64,000 nucleotides of DNA from Heliocidaris erythrogramma (taxonomy: Eukaryota; Echinodermata; Echinoidea; Camarodonta; Echinometridae), in NCBI GenBank assembly GCA_025617745.1, contig CM046853.1, positions 18,985,698 through 19,049,697 of the forward strand, written 5' to 3'. The translations under genes were made by a program, and so were the position numbers. Positions 11,640 through 22,099 of the stretch are shown here, one piece after another. The number at the start of each line of letters is the position of its first letter. The stretch's first letter is position 1. The notes under the pieces are model-generated. The model had not been told where the DNA came from. It did no database searches and was given only the letters and a program-made list of their open reading frames with translations.

Positions 11640-12158
11640 AAAGGAGCGTGAAGCGCAAAAAAAAAAAACAACGCAAAAGCTCCATGGATACCAGCGCAAC
11701 CATGGTAGAGATCAGGAAGGAGAGGAGAGAGAGAGAGAGAAAGAGAAAGAGGCGTAATAGAGCAGAAGCGTAGAAAGGGAGAAAGCTCCATGGAAACTCG
11801 CGCAACCATGGTAAAAGAAGTTAAAGAGGAGAGAGAGAGAGAAAGAAATAGAGATAGAGGCGTAATAAAACGTCATAAAAGAAGAGAAAAAGAAAACAAA
11901 AAAGGAGAAGCGCTAAAAGGGACAAAGCTCCATGGAAACTCGCGCAACCATGGTAAAGAAAGTTAAGAGGAGAGAAAGAGAGAGAGAAACACGTCACAAA
12001 GAAAGAAAGGGAAACAAAAGAAAACACAAAAGCGAGAAGGAAGGAAAGGGAGAGAGGATGACGTAGTAAAGCGTCATAAAGAAACCAAGGGAAGATGAAA
12101 GAGAGAAAGGGGTGGTGGAAGGGGGGAGAGAGAGGGGGAAGGGAAAAGAGAGGAAAAG

Positions 12159-12199
<41 letters not shown>

Positions 12200-12240
12200 G
12201 GAGGGAAAGAGGGAGAGGGAGAGAGAGGGAGAGGGGTATA
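11640..12240. repeat. GA-rich tract with repeated CTCCATGGA block
   Basis: Purine-rich sequence in which the block CTCCATGGAAACTCGCGCAA (or a close variant) followed by CCATGGTA occurs three times (near 11,680, 11,786 and 11,930). It ends in a pure A run of about 40 nt near 12,158-12,196. Long Lys/Arg/Glu and Phe/Leu frames here are compositional. Confidence 0.7.
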
Positions 12241-12418
12241 TATATATATATATATATATATATACCCCTAATGGGTACATTAGGAGGACAGTTTTTGTTC
12301 TTTTTCTTTGTTCAACCGTCGACCTGAGGCTGGGTTCACATAGAAGTATACTATTCGGGTATACGGTGCACGTTTTCGAGGGCACGCGAATAGCTTGAAT
12401 CGAACAATAGGATTTCCT

Positions 12419-13156
12419 AATACCGGGTTCGCCCACTCAGGGGCTTGATCGATCCTCGCCGCTGTAGACTGTCTCTTTGTTTTTTTTGTTTTGTTTTGTT
12501 TTTTGTTTGTTTTTTGTTTTTTTTTTTTTGTTTTTTTGTTTTTTTTGTTTTTTGTTTTTGTTTTTTTTTGTGTTTTGTTTTTGTTTTTGTTTTTGTTTTT
12601 GTTTTTGTTTTTGTTTTTTTGTGGGTGGGAGGGAGTGTTTTTTTTTTTAATTGTTTATTGTTCGTCGTCTGTCCTGTGATTTATTTTTTAAGGGGGCGGG
12701 GGGAGGGCATGGCCAAATCAATTTCCGATTCATTCAGGTGATATAAGTTGTTTGACTATTCAAATATTAGGTTATATTAGCAATATGATACTATGTTTTA
12801 TGAAGTTATATTATGTGTTATGACTTTGCAAGGTTCATGATTAGACTTATGTTAATGTTGAGATATAATATACTTTCTATGATTGAACTGACAATCAAAT
12901 ACTACTACTAAAAAAAAAAAAAAAAAAAGTTTGTTTAAATTTAGATTTATTCAGGTGATATAAGTTGTTTGACTATACAAATATTAGGTTATATTAGCAA
13001 TATGATATTATGTTTTATGAAGTTATATTATGTGTTATGACTTTGCAAGGTTCATGATTAGATTATGTTAATGTTGAGATATAATATATTTTGTATGATT
13101 GAACTGAATGAATCAATAAATACTACTAAAAAAAAAAAAAAAAAAAAATACCGGGT
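12419..13156 (+). mobile_element. A-tailed retroposon with 10 bp target duplication
   Basis: AATACCGGGT at 12,419-12,428 is repeated at 13,147-13,156. The inserted DNA begins TCGCCCACTCAGGGGC, has a long T-rich (TTTTTG)n tract, and ends in poly-A. The 3' half is a head-to-tail dimer: about 12,728-12,928 and 12,944-13,146 are near-identical, both containing AGGTGATATAAGTTGTTTGA and both ending in an A run, the second after AATCAATAAATACTACT. Hallmarks of LINE-mediated retroposition are present. The source gene or SINE family is unknown. Confidence 0.65.
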
Positions 13157-13538
13157 CACATGAGAGGGCACTATACGAAAATGCCGTATAGCTGCGTATA
13201 GCTGCGTATAGTATAGTATAGTGGGAATCGTACTTGTTCGATTTTCGTGCAGCGTATACAGACGTGGCAGGTGGTGTTCTGAATTTCCCTATAATATTTA
13301 CTGTGTGCGTTGGTTAAATGAGGTAAGTTCAAATGAAATGATTTCTTGGTACTCATTTTATTGGAATTTCTTAGCACATGCCGTCATATTTAAGTTATCC
13401 AGCACTTCAGAGTTTATCTCATGCACATGCTGTATGATTTATGTGGGCTCTGCATTTTAAATGAGACGGGGTTGCTCCACTAACCTGAGTCTCCACTACA
13501 TCTTATATCAACCAAATGATTTTGTTCAACAGGTTATC

Positions 13539-13683
13539 ATGGATGACTACAAGTATGCGGTCATAGAAAAAGTTAGACAGATGCCACTGCTGTGGGATCC
13601 AGAACATGTTGATTATAAAAACAAGGATCAACGACAGCAGGCATGGGACAAGCTTGAAAGTGATATGCAGCCGCCCAATAAAG
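13539..13683 (+). CDS. Harbinger MADF-BESS protein, exon 1
   Basis: Encodes residues 1-48 plus one base, beginning MDDYKYAVIEKVRQMPLLWD. The I/VEKVRQMPLLWDPEHVDYKN pattern (split here for length) is the start of a MADF domain, a Myb/SANT-related DNA-binding fold. The exon ends AATAAAG|GTATGTG, a good donor. The ATG at 13,539 is chosen because the upstream codons have no MADF similarity. In Harbinger elements this second protein binds the transposon ends and helps bring the transposase to the DNA (family knowledge). The intron that follows (13,684-14,794) contains transposase exon 2 on the other strand. Confidence 0.8.
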
Positions 13684-13705
13684 GTATGTGATACTGTACT
13701 TGTTT

Positions 13706-14651
13706 TTAATCATTTTGGGGGCGTTGTAGTACATTTCTGAACACATGTTGATGTTGCCATTCCACACTCCCCTGCGGATCACAGAAAAATTCTGTGATAG
13801 CATCTCTCAAGCCAACTGCGTCGTCAGCAAACCTTGTGCCATGAAGCGGTTGGAGATTGATGAAACCATCTCCTGGATTCTGGAATGTTTCATACTTCAC
13901 AGATGATGTGCGATCTCTCATGTGGCCATCCCGTCTTCTGACATAGTTGTGAAGAACCGTGCCTGCATTCGTAACTACAACTGCTTTGTCTGGCTGAAGC
14001 CGCATTGGGCGTTGGAAAACTTCAAATTTTTTGGCCAAAATGCCGAAAGCGCATTCGACACAACGTCGGGCTCTGGAATGTCTATAGTTGTAGATACGTC
14101 TGTCATCATTCAGGGTACGGGCTGCAAAAGGGCGCATCAAATACGTCTTCAAGGGGAACGCTTCATCCCCGACAATCATGAACGGAATCTGTTAATCTGA
14201 CGTGTTGATCTTGAAATATGCCTTTGGAATGTTAAGCTGATTCCTTTCCAACAGATCAGATATCACTGAATTCTGGAAGACGCCGGCATCACAAACCCTT
14301 CCATACTGACCACAATCAACCAAGGTGAAACAAGAATCTGCATCACTTAATGCCATGAGCACGATACTAGGAAACCCTTTATAATTGTAGTACATCGACC
14401 CGCTGTTTGCTGGGTTCACAAGCGCGATGTGTTTCCCATCAAGTGCACCAACTGCGAAAGGATAATCCCACAAGTCGCCGAAACGTTTCGCCATTTGTTT
14501 CCAGTCATCTTCGGACGGTTTGGGCATCTCGAGAGGCTGAAGTACTGTCCATAGTTTCTCACATGTTTCATACACATGTTGGGCTATCGTATTTTTGGAC
14601 ATGTGAAACGGTGCTGACATCGACGCAAATGATGATCCCGTGGCAAGATGT
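13706..14651 (-). pseudogene. Harbinger transposase, exon 2 (premature stop)
   Basis: Codes for residues 103-417 of a 417-residue DDE_Tnp_4-type transposase. The reading begins at an AG acceptor (TTTTAAG|A) and restores HLATGSSFAS, the usual block before the catalytic core. The catalytic triad is visible: D174 in GALDGKHI, D265 in VGDEAFPL and E302 in RRCVECAFGIL. One in-frame TAA falls at codon 256 (14,192-14,194), between KINTSD and QIPFMIVGDEAF. Everything on both sides is intact, so this copy lost autonomy by a single nonsense change unless the base call is wrong. It would cut and paste the element in the nucleus. Confidence 0.88.
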
Positions 14652-14794
14652 CTTAAAACAAAGCAGATGAAAAATTATTTTAAAATACATGTTTAGATAA
14701 ATAGATATATAGATGAATAAATGAATAAATGAATAAATAAATAAATGTCAAATTTTCAATAAATTTACAATTCCATTTTTCTTTTCATTTTCAG

Positions 14795-15528
14795 GGGTGA
14801 CAGTGAAACAAACTTGGGAAGGCCTGAACCGTGCTTTCAACAGTGCCATGAGTCGACGAAAAAAGAAGACATCTGGTAGCGGCCAAGGTAACGATAAGCC
14901 ATGGAAATTCGAAACATCAATGAGTTTTGTGAAAGCCGTCAAAGAGAAAAGGAACACTACATCCAATCTGGAAGATATCGACGATTCTGGAGGTGACGAG
15001 AATTCAAGTAGAGGGTTATTGGAAGAGGCCATAGATGAGTCGGGCATTTATGACGTCGATGATGATCACGAGGACAACTTGGCTCCATCGACGTCATTCA
15101 AACCCATTCCCCCTAGACCCAGTTCAAAAAGCACGGCTTCAAAAAGGAAGGCAACCGATGATGCGCATGACGACGCACGAGCTGGATTGTACAAAGTTAT
15201 GACCCAACGTATGGAGGAAAAACAAAAATCCCCTCGACTCAAGTTCTTCGAGTCAATAATGCCACAGGTTGATGAAATGACGGATGATTGTTTTTTGGAC
15301 TTCCAGATAGAAGTTCTGAGCTCTCTCAAACGTATCCGACAACATGATCCTCACCCCGAACCCTTGAATGACTACTGTCGCCCCATGACCCCAGCAACAT
15401 GGTCAACGTCAACGGCAAGTCGAACCAGTACACCATCACCCGCACCACCAACTCCCTATCCCATGCAGGCAGGATTTCTTCCTCCTTCACGACCATCTCA
15501 GGAATCCCATTATCAGTTTCCAAACTGA
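14795..15528 (+). CDS. Harbinger MADF-BESS protein, exon 2
   Basis: The acceptor TTTTCAG|GG joins in frame after exon 1 and continues GVTVKQTWEGLNRAF, then KPWKFETSMSFVKAV, completing the MADF domain at about residues 5-95. An acidic, Ser/Pro-rich linker follows. A BESS motif lies near residues 198-231 (FFESIMPQVDEM, then DCFLDFQIEVLSSLKRI). BESS mediates protein-protein contacts in MADF proteins. Total length is 292 residues with no internal stop, so unlike the transposase this gene looks intact. The exon lies inside the transposase intron (14,652-15,927) on the opposite strand. Confidence 0.85.
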
Positions 15529-15927
15529 GATAACATAGCAATGTACCATTTTTGTTACAAGAAAGCTATAAATTGAGTGTATGAATAAAAAAAAAATGAC
15601 CTAACTCCACTTGGGGTCATTTTGGGTAAATCAATTAAACTGATTATCTTTTGTTTAATAACATTATAATTTCATCATGATACACAACACTGCATCAGAA
15701 CAGCAGTCTGTATGCTTACTTTTTGTAACCGTAAAATTTCAGTTTCTTGGGGGGAGTCATGGAGTTGGGTCAATTTTATAATCATATTTAGTTGGGTCAA
15801 CTTGCATTCATATAGAAGGTTGGTACATGTCTAATAAAACATTAGTTCTGCTATGTAGCATCACAACTTTTGACTAATGGTTTTTTTATTCACGTACTCT
15901 CTTGTTAGGCCTATTTGTTTCACTCAC

Positions 15928-16235
15928 CTGATCGTCAAAAGAAGCTTCTCTTCTCCTGATATCGGTTTCCTCCAGTTTGATCCAATGGGACGGATGTGGG
16001 GCAAAATCAGGTCTTTTAAACCTTTGTAGCTGTCGTACGACATCCTCATGTAGTTAAAAAACACCTTCTCATCAGGGTGATTTATCAGGTTTTGAAATGT
16101 TGTGTGGAACTCCCCCAACACAGGTCGCATTTGGAAGTGTTGTCGTACGCATACCGTTCTTCTTTTCTTCATATGTACCTCCTCAGCCTCGGCCAGTAGG
16201 AGAAGAGCCAAATCTTCTTCGTCTGAAGTATCCAT
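15928..16235 (-). pseudogene. Harbinger transposase, exon 1
   Basis: Encodes residues 1-102 plus two bases, starting MDTSDEEDLALLLLAEAEEV and ending EEKLLLTI(R). The donor reads ATCAG|GTGAGTG. Splicing to 14,651 gives LLLTIRHLATGSS without a frame break. The RMSYDSYKGLKDLILPHI block matches the N-terminal helical region before the catalytic domain in Harbinger transposases. The gene starts about 130 bp inside the right TIR. Confidence 0.85.
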
Positions 16236-16467
16236 TTTGAATATTAAAGTAGGACACGCGTGCTACCTTTATGTGACCCGCCATGCCCGTATAGCGTATA
16301 GCGAATAGCGAATAGCGAATAGAGAATACCGTATACCGTATACCGTATACTTCTATGTGAACCCAGCCTATACTGTACCAAGTGTCTACCTAATGTAGGG
16401 GTCGCTATTATGACGGAATAAACTGCATTGTTAGGTGTCGACTTAATGTACCCGTTAGTCAAATATA

Positions 16468-16470
<3 letters not shown>

Positions 16471-16502
<32 letters not shown>
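16471..16502. repeat. (AT)n microsatellite
   Basis: An AT run just outside the right end of the type A MITE. A 16 nt G run follows near 16,531-16,546. Confidence 0.85.
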
Positions 16503-16505
<3 letters not shown>

Positions 16506-17000
16506 CAAATGCCAGAAAATAAGAAGGAAAGGGGGGGGGGGGGGGGTTGCGTCACAAACCTGATAAAACGTAGCTGTACTATATTCGTTCACAAAACCAG
16601 AACACAAAACCCCAAACCGCGAAAATCTCGCCAAAACCGGGGCGAAAACCCGCGTAAAAACAGAACCATTTCATGGAATTCGAGTGAAAAAAGCCCAATC
16701 CCGCGGAAAATAGACCAAACAGACTACTTATAATGAAGATTCCCGAGATAATTGACAGCCGTCAGTCGGTTAAGCATAAATCATGCAGCTGTTCGTTGGG
16801 CTCCTGACCGGCTCCCGAATACTGTCAAATTAAAATTTTCTACCCTTATCTTTTCTCATCACTCGTGAATTTGATACCTTTTTTCAGAATTTTCCTGTTT
16901 TGATACCCTAAACGAGATTTACGGGTTACCCGTCTGGTGTTGAAAAAACAACCCTTTTTATTCGTTTTCATTGACACGGATCCGTATACAGGCCTCAATG

Positions 17001-17940
17001 TGGGGTACCTTCGGGATCTCTCCTTGGCCCTTTGTTGTTTATTTTATATAAAAATGACTTTCATAACGCTGTTATCATTCATAATTTATTATGTGCTGAT
17101 TATTCGAATGTATTTCTTTCTAACAAAGATCCCAAGTTACTTCTGGAACGAACTAATAAGGAGCTCAATGTTGTGCATGATTTGTGCATGGTATGTGCCA
17201 ATAGGCTATCTCTCTCAATTTGGAGAAAACTCGTAGTATATTATTTAGTAATTGAATCACATCTCTGGATGGTAATGTATTACTTAAAACAACAAAATAA
17301 AATGGTAGAGGAGTTAAAGTTTCTTGGTTTACTTATTGATAATAAGTTATCTTGGAAACCACAGACTGTGTATCTAAACAAATTACTCTCTAGAAATGTT
17401 GGTATTATAAACAAATTGAAATATATTTTGTTTCCCTCACGTGTATTACTGTTGTATTCCACCTTGGTTTTACCCTACATAAATTCTATTCTTGCTTGGG
17501 GCAACTCTACTAAGTCTCAATTGGATAGACTCTCAGTTATACAAACACGGGTGATAAGAATAATTTTGAAAAAGCCCATATAGACTAGCTCCATCTAAAA
17601 TTTATTATTCTTTGAAGATAAAGCGTTGAGACTAAATGATTTGTTATAGTTACCAGTTCGGCAGTCAAGCACGAATTCATGAATTGCCTCAGGTTTTACA
17701 ATCAATGTTTAAATCAAAATAATGATGGCATATACTTAGGCATTCTACACGACAATCATCTTTCTTGGGCTTTTTTTCATTTACCACTTCTTCATACTCA
17801 CTTTGCCCAGAAAACATTTTAATCTACACTGGGCCCTTCTATTAGAAACATCTTGATTCGAATCTAAAGCAAGCTTCCTCTCTTAAATCTTCAATAGAAG
17901 AAATCTTAAACATTGTGACATTAGCTCTTACCGTATAATA
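17001..17940 (+). mobile_element. Degenerate LINE, reverse transcriptase 3' part
   Basis: Resumes the LINE broken at 9,116. GVPSGSLLGPLLFILYKNDF (RT motif) is followed by ANRLSLNLEKT-like and KFLGLLIDNKLSWKPQ, then LLLYSTLVLPYINSILAWG and LDRLSVIQTRVIRII. This is the palm-to-thumb order of jockey/CR1-group elements. Frameshifts near 17,220-17,290 and a stop after 17,580 break it. Its 3' end is not sharply defined. Confidence 0.8.
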
Positions 17941-18148
17941 ACAATTGTATTTGCTTTTCTGCCTGTGTCTAAACATAACATAAACAAAACCTTTCCTTCA
18001 AGACATCTACTAATCCTACTTAAGAAACATACATGTATTATTGTGTATCATGGTGTATATAAACCCAATATTGATGTTTAGTGATGTTTGTGTGTGTTTA
18101 TTTCCTTTTACACGCATGTATTGTCTCGTCTCTTTATACTGCTATATA

Positions 18149-19143
18149 CACACTAAGAAATTAGGGTTCACTTTACGGTGCAAATTTTGGCGGAGCACCC
18201 GTATATCTACTCGGGTGGAATTTTGCACCTCTACGGGTGCGCTTTGCGGAAACCGGGGTTCAAAATTATTGTGCAAGGTTGAATTCTGCACCCTTCGAGC
18301 AGAAGTATTAGTCTTACATGAATACCCACACTAGCATTGTTGACACTTATGTCACAATATATCATGAAGTATAAGACTTATTATTCAAAAGCATAGAAAT
18401 GAAATTAATTAGAAAAAGAAATAATAAATCCATTTCGATCAGCTTGTGTCGTAAATTTGCTTAAATTGAACATCTCCGTATATAGTGACGTGTTTCAAAA
18501 GAGTAATCGCGCAAAGACTAACATGCAGTAACCGGTTTGCAAGTTGACAGCAACCAACGTATCGCTACTCGTAGGGATTAAGGCAGGAAAATTTGCATAA
18601 TTCGCATTTTTAAATTATATGGGGATTTTATCACGGCTCATTTTGACAGTTTCTTTGTAAAAAAAGTTATTGAAATAAGAATACGTGTTTACATTTGATA
18701 ATTCAGTTGGGATTATTATCATTTTAAGGGAAAGTGCTAGTTTTACTAACAGTTACACTGATTTGTTATAGGAATAGATAGTAGACTATATACACTGCAA
18801 CTTAAAAGTTGAATAAGTAATCCTAAATGTGAGACTGTATAGAAGCCCTCGGGCGTGGCCTGATAGATTTCACCGAGGTCCCCTCATGGCGTGTATTGTA
18901 CTGTCTGTGTTCTATGTGCGTGAAATATGAAATAACGGCAACTTTAAATGGTCTGCCGCCAAGCTGTGAAGAGGCGAGAATGGTGATCGATTGTCATCGA
19001 CGTTGCACCCATTAGGGTGCAGTTATGAACCCAGAGGGTGCAAAAATGCACCCTATATTGGGGTGCAAATTTTGAACCCCTTGGGGTGCTGCTATCGTAC
19101 CAACCCCTAGAGGTTTAAATTTGAACCCCTATTTCTTAGTGTG
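18149..19143. mobile_element. TIR element with GGTGCA subterminal array
   Basis: The ends read CACACTAAGAAATTAGGGTTCA-like (left; first bases CACACTAAGAAAT) and the reverse complement on the right (TTTCTTAGTGTG). It is flanked by TA-containing sequence. Both subterminal regions are packed with GGTGCA/TGCACC words. At 995 bp it has no transposase, so it is a non-autonomous DNA element of unassigned superfamily. Confidence 0.75.
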
Positions 19144-19654
19144 TATGTATAATTACATACATTATATTTCGTAATTCTCTCTGTTATTGGGGAACCTAGT
19201 TTTAACAAGCTGTGCTTTTCCTTAGGTTTTCCCATGATACTGCTTTCTTCTATTGACTAATGTAAATTTTCACTTTTGATTACATTGGAGTTATTGATTA
19301 TGATATCTGTATTCGAAATTTTGAACGATGTATATTTTTCAATTTTAATGTTCATGGCGGATTTCTGCAGTATTAAATTAATTAATTCATTCATATAACT
19401 CTATGCGGTCACCCTGCATCCGCCCCCTTGCTCAAACAATTATCGTCACGCGCAGGCTATCATAGAGTATATACGGTATATATATACGGTAGTCTGCAAG
19501 CACAGACACTTTATCAGAAAATTATTGTCAAATCATTGTGTCTTGAGAGCAGCTGTGGTCAACAGCTGGGGTGAAACCCAGTCTGGCTTGTCTTTGGTCG
19601 GTGCTGGCAAATGGCCTTCCAGTTGGCAAGTTACCTCAAGGACCTCAAGGACCT
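19144..19654. other. Non-coding DNA
   Basis: AT-rich with a TA-rich stretch near 19,465-19,490. The segment 19,496-19,550 (GCAAGCACAG.. TTATCAGAAAAT.. TTGTCTTGAG-like) recurs in intron 1 near 31,232. Confidence 0.5.
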
Positions 19655-19777
19655 GGGCCCCATTGCATAAAACTTCATAAAAAACTATCAATGGTAACAT
19701 GGTAACATCACTCAACAGCTAATCAAAATCAAGGATTTACCATTGATGGCAATGGTAAGTTTTATGCAACGGGGTCC
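19655..19777. mobile_element. Short MITE, GGGCCCCATTGCATAAA termini
   Basis: The left end GGGCCCCATTGCATAAAAC is matched by an inverted right end (GTTTTATGCAACGGGGTCC). At 123 bp it has no coding capacity. A relative lies in intron 6 at 47,400. Confidence 0.7.
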
Positions 19778-19791
19778 TGCGGTGAGTGTTT

Positions 19792-21192
19792 CCCAGGTAG
19801 AAATTCCTATAGGCAGGAGAGACCCATAGAGACCCATAGGCCTATAGGTTTCTATATGGAAATGGTATATACGATGTATATAGGATGGGTTTCTATGGGG
19901 CCGATAATCTGTAGGATAATTCTGTAGGATATTTTATGGGACCAATAAGAAATCCTGTAGGTTTCTATAAGGCCCTTTAGAATATCCTAAAGGTTTCTAT
20001 AGGACCAATAAGAAATTGATTAATTATTATAAGATTAATATCAGATTAATATAAGAAGAAATGCTGTGGGGGCTTGTATAATGATTTCCTTGTCAAAAGC
20101 TGTTTTTTAGATACTGTTTTATTATATTTTCTACATCTTAGACAAAAGAAAAACGAAAAAAACAGCAAGAGTACATTTTTCAAAAATTTCTAAAACGTCT
20201 GTTACAAAAGTCTACTCAACACACCCATTCGAGGAAAGCACCCCCCCCCCCCCCGTTGTCTCGAAGTGGCGCGTTCATTGAACTTCTTGCTGGGAACGCG
20301 TCCATTCGAGATAACCGGGGGTGGGGGGGGGGGGGGGGCTTGTCTCGAAAGGGTGTGCCCGTTCCCGCTCCCGCTCCCATCCCGCTCCCGCAACCCACCA
20401 ATTCGAGACAAGCCTGCTGCGGGTGTCTACAGGAACAGTCACGTGACAATAATCAATCCTATCCTACTCCTATAATCTTACTCCTATAAAATCCTATAAC
20501 CTATATCCTATATCAGTCTATTCATTTTATAAAATATAGGGACATATAGTTGTAGTGCTTAAAAATATGGTTACTAACTAGATTACATTTTTATTATTGA
20601 AATATGAAAATGCCTTTTGAAATTCACACTTCAGTAATTAATGTAAGTATGTAATTTCTATCACAGTTCAAATATTAATCCCAGCATGAACACTCAATGT
20701 ATTTTATCTATTTTCACTCGTTTTCAAATTTTAGATTATTGTCATTCATGAATATTCATGAGTGATTAGGACGTATAGAAACCAAAAGAAACCAATAGAA
20801 ACCAATAGAAACATCCAAAAACCAATAGGACCAATATAAACCAATAGAAACATCCAAAAACCAATAGGACCAATAGAAACCAATAGAAATACTATCTATA
20901 GACTAGAATCTATTGGTTTCATCACTGGATTGGTGTATGGGATCCAACAGGAATCCAATAGAAACCAATAGGACCAACAGGATAGTTGCATGGTACCCTT
21001 GAATTATTGAATGGGCTTTACTGGATTTTCTATGGGGTTTAATGGTTGCACATTTGAACAGCTGTGCTTCATTTGAAACTTCTATGGGTTCCTATAGGAA
21101 ACCAATAGAAACCAACAAAACCATCAGAAACCATTATATGAATTTCCTATTAATTGGTTTTATATGGGTCTCTATAGGATTTTCGACCTGGG
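19792..21192. mobile_element. TIR element built of TTTCTATAGG repeats
   Basis: The left end CCCAGGTAGAAATTCCTATA mirrors the right end TATAGGATTTTCGACCTGGG. The interior is dominated by short words of the type CCTATAGGTTTCTATAGG and AACCAATAGAAACC in both orientations. A G/C-run segment with TTCGAGACAA-type words sits inside at 20,220-20,440, probably a further insertion. The last about 240 bp recur at 45,820-46,061. Non-autonomous, class unassigned. Confidence 0.75.
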
Positions 21193-22099
21193 TTGTGGTG
21201 AGCGACCTGCCATCCCCAAAGCGGCTATATTACCAGGGAGAAAACTCCAATCTTCCTGATCACTATACGTCTAGCTATTTGATCATACAAATAGTAAAAG
21301 ATATAAGAAAATTATGTTTAAATATATGTATATATTTGTTATATAGTTAGGTAGAGTGTAAAGCATGCACCGTATTGGCTAAGAAATATATACTAGTACT
21401 ACTAACTGCGCCATAGGACAAAATCCCAGAATGACTGCCAAAATTTTATTTTGGAAAGTAATCATTCAGAATTATATGTACATATTATATTTGTTTCATG
21501 TTTTTCTTTCCGGGAAGGAGACGTTCCCACTGACAGGCATCGCACTATCCTATGGAGGAGCCTAGGCTGCGCCGAATGCACCGAGCCGTGCTGGCCAGAA
21601 AATACATTAAAAACGGGCAACGATTTGTGCCGACAGCTTGTCAAGAGTCTCCAAAAAGATCGCGCAAAATGAATGCAGCACTGCATGTGGAGTAACCAAT
21701 TTTTTTTTTCAGGCGTAAATAATTATGCAAATTTGAATGAAGAGCGCCGCTAAACATAAAACAACAACAACAACAATACAGCTACAGTATACTACACGGC
21801 CTATGGTAGTCTTACAGCGCAGACACTCTTTTACCACTGACCAGGGTTTGTGCCTAAACGGCCGGGCGAGCGCATACGCACTAATGGCACGGACCCAATA
21901 AATATATCTTGTGACCTAGCCTAGCCGTGCGCAAAATCGCAAACATATGTCTTATATTTGGGTTCAGATATACCGGTAGATGTGCAGATATTTTATTTCT
22001 GTAGTGACGATTGTGACAAGATGAGTAGGATGAATTGAAACCGTTTTCTTACTAGGCCCTACCATATCTTAGCACAGAGATCATTAAAAACTTTATAAA
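21193..22099 (+). promoter_or_regulatory. Upstream region of the zinc transporter gene
   Basis: No TATA box or start site can be assigned. A single metal-response core on the minus strand (TGCGCAC, 21,927-21,933) lies about 167 bp before the ATG. MTF-1 sites of this type (TGCRCNC) control many zinc genes, but a 7-mer occurs often by chance. The start ATG has a favourable context (AAAATGG). The segment 21,785-21,856 is repeated in intron 1. Confidence 0.3.

Larger units (their letters stand above)
12328..16368. mobile_element. PIF/Harbinger DNA transposon
   Basis: Perfect terminal inverted repeats of 24 bp begin GGCTGGGTTCACATAGAAGT. Subterminal GTATAC/GTATAGC repeats lie inside both ends. 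It encodes a DDE transposase (minus strand) and a MADF-BESS protein (plus strand), the two-gene layout known for Harbinger elements. Comparison with the unsplit host MITE at 23,350 places the insertion at a CCTAATG site. The flanks (TGA left, TAT right) are compatible with a mutated 3 bp TWA duplication, but it is no longer exact. An A-tailed retroposon sits inside at 12,429-13,146. Confidence 0.9.
12268..16458. mobile_element. TA-associated MITE (type A), split by a Harbinger element
   Basis: The left piece 12,268-12,327 starts CTAATGGGTACATTAGG, directly after a (TA)n run. The right piece 16,369-16,458 contains CTACCTAATGTAGGGGTCG and GGAATAAACTGCATTG and ends in AATGTACCCGTTAG before another (AT)n-rich run. 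An unsplit copy exists at 23,350-23,494, so this one can be recognised as a filled site. Confidence 0.75.
9131..17000. mobile_element. Large TIR element splitting a LINE; carries nested insertions
   Basis: The left end CATTGAGGCCTGTA at 9131 is matched by its reverse complement ending at 17000. Similarity continues inward for about 35 bp (CGGATCCGTG-like). The LINE reverse transcriptase stops just left of it and resumes just right of it. The preceding CCCCGGGGG at 9115-9123 may belong to the element too, so the outer boundary is uncertain. Subterminal DNA is rich in GATACCCTA/CCCTAAACGA words, as in the element at 62,213. No transposase of its own was recognised; the coding DNA inside belongs to a nested Harbinger element. 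Confidence 0.65.

Noticed and set aside
11303-11809. 168-codon minus-strand frame
   Set aside because: Crosses an (AT)n run, the GA-rich tract and the hairpin motif region; no family similarity.
12411-12430. AATACCGGGT resembling the end of 5S rRNA (GGGAATACCGGGTGC)
   Set aside because: No match to the rest of 5S rRNA; the word is better explained as a target duplication.
12445-12741. 98-codon Phe/Val/Leu-rich frame resembling membrane protein
   Set aside because: Pure product of the (TTTTTG)n tract inside the A-tailed retroposon.
9131-17000. Assigning the MADF-BESS and DDE genes to the outer 7.9 kb TIR element
   Set aside because: Both lie strictly inside the perfect Harbinger TIRs at 12,328 and 16,368.
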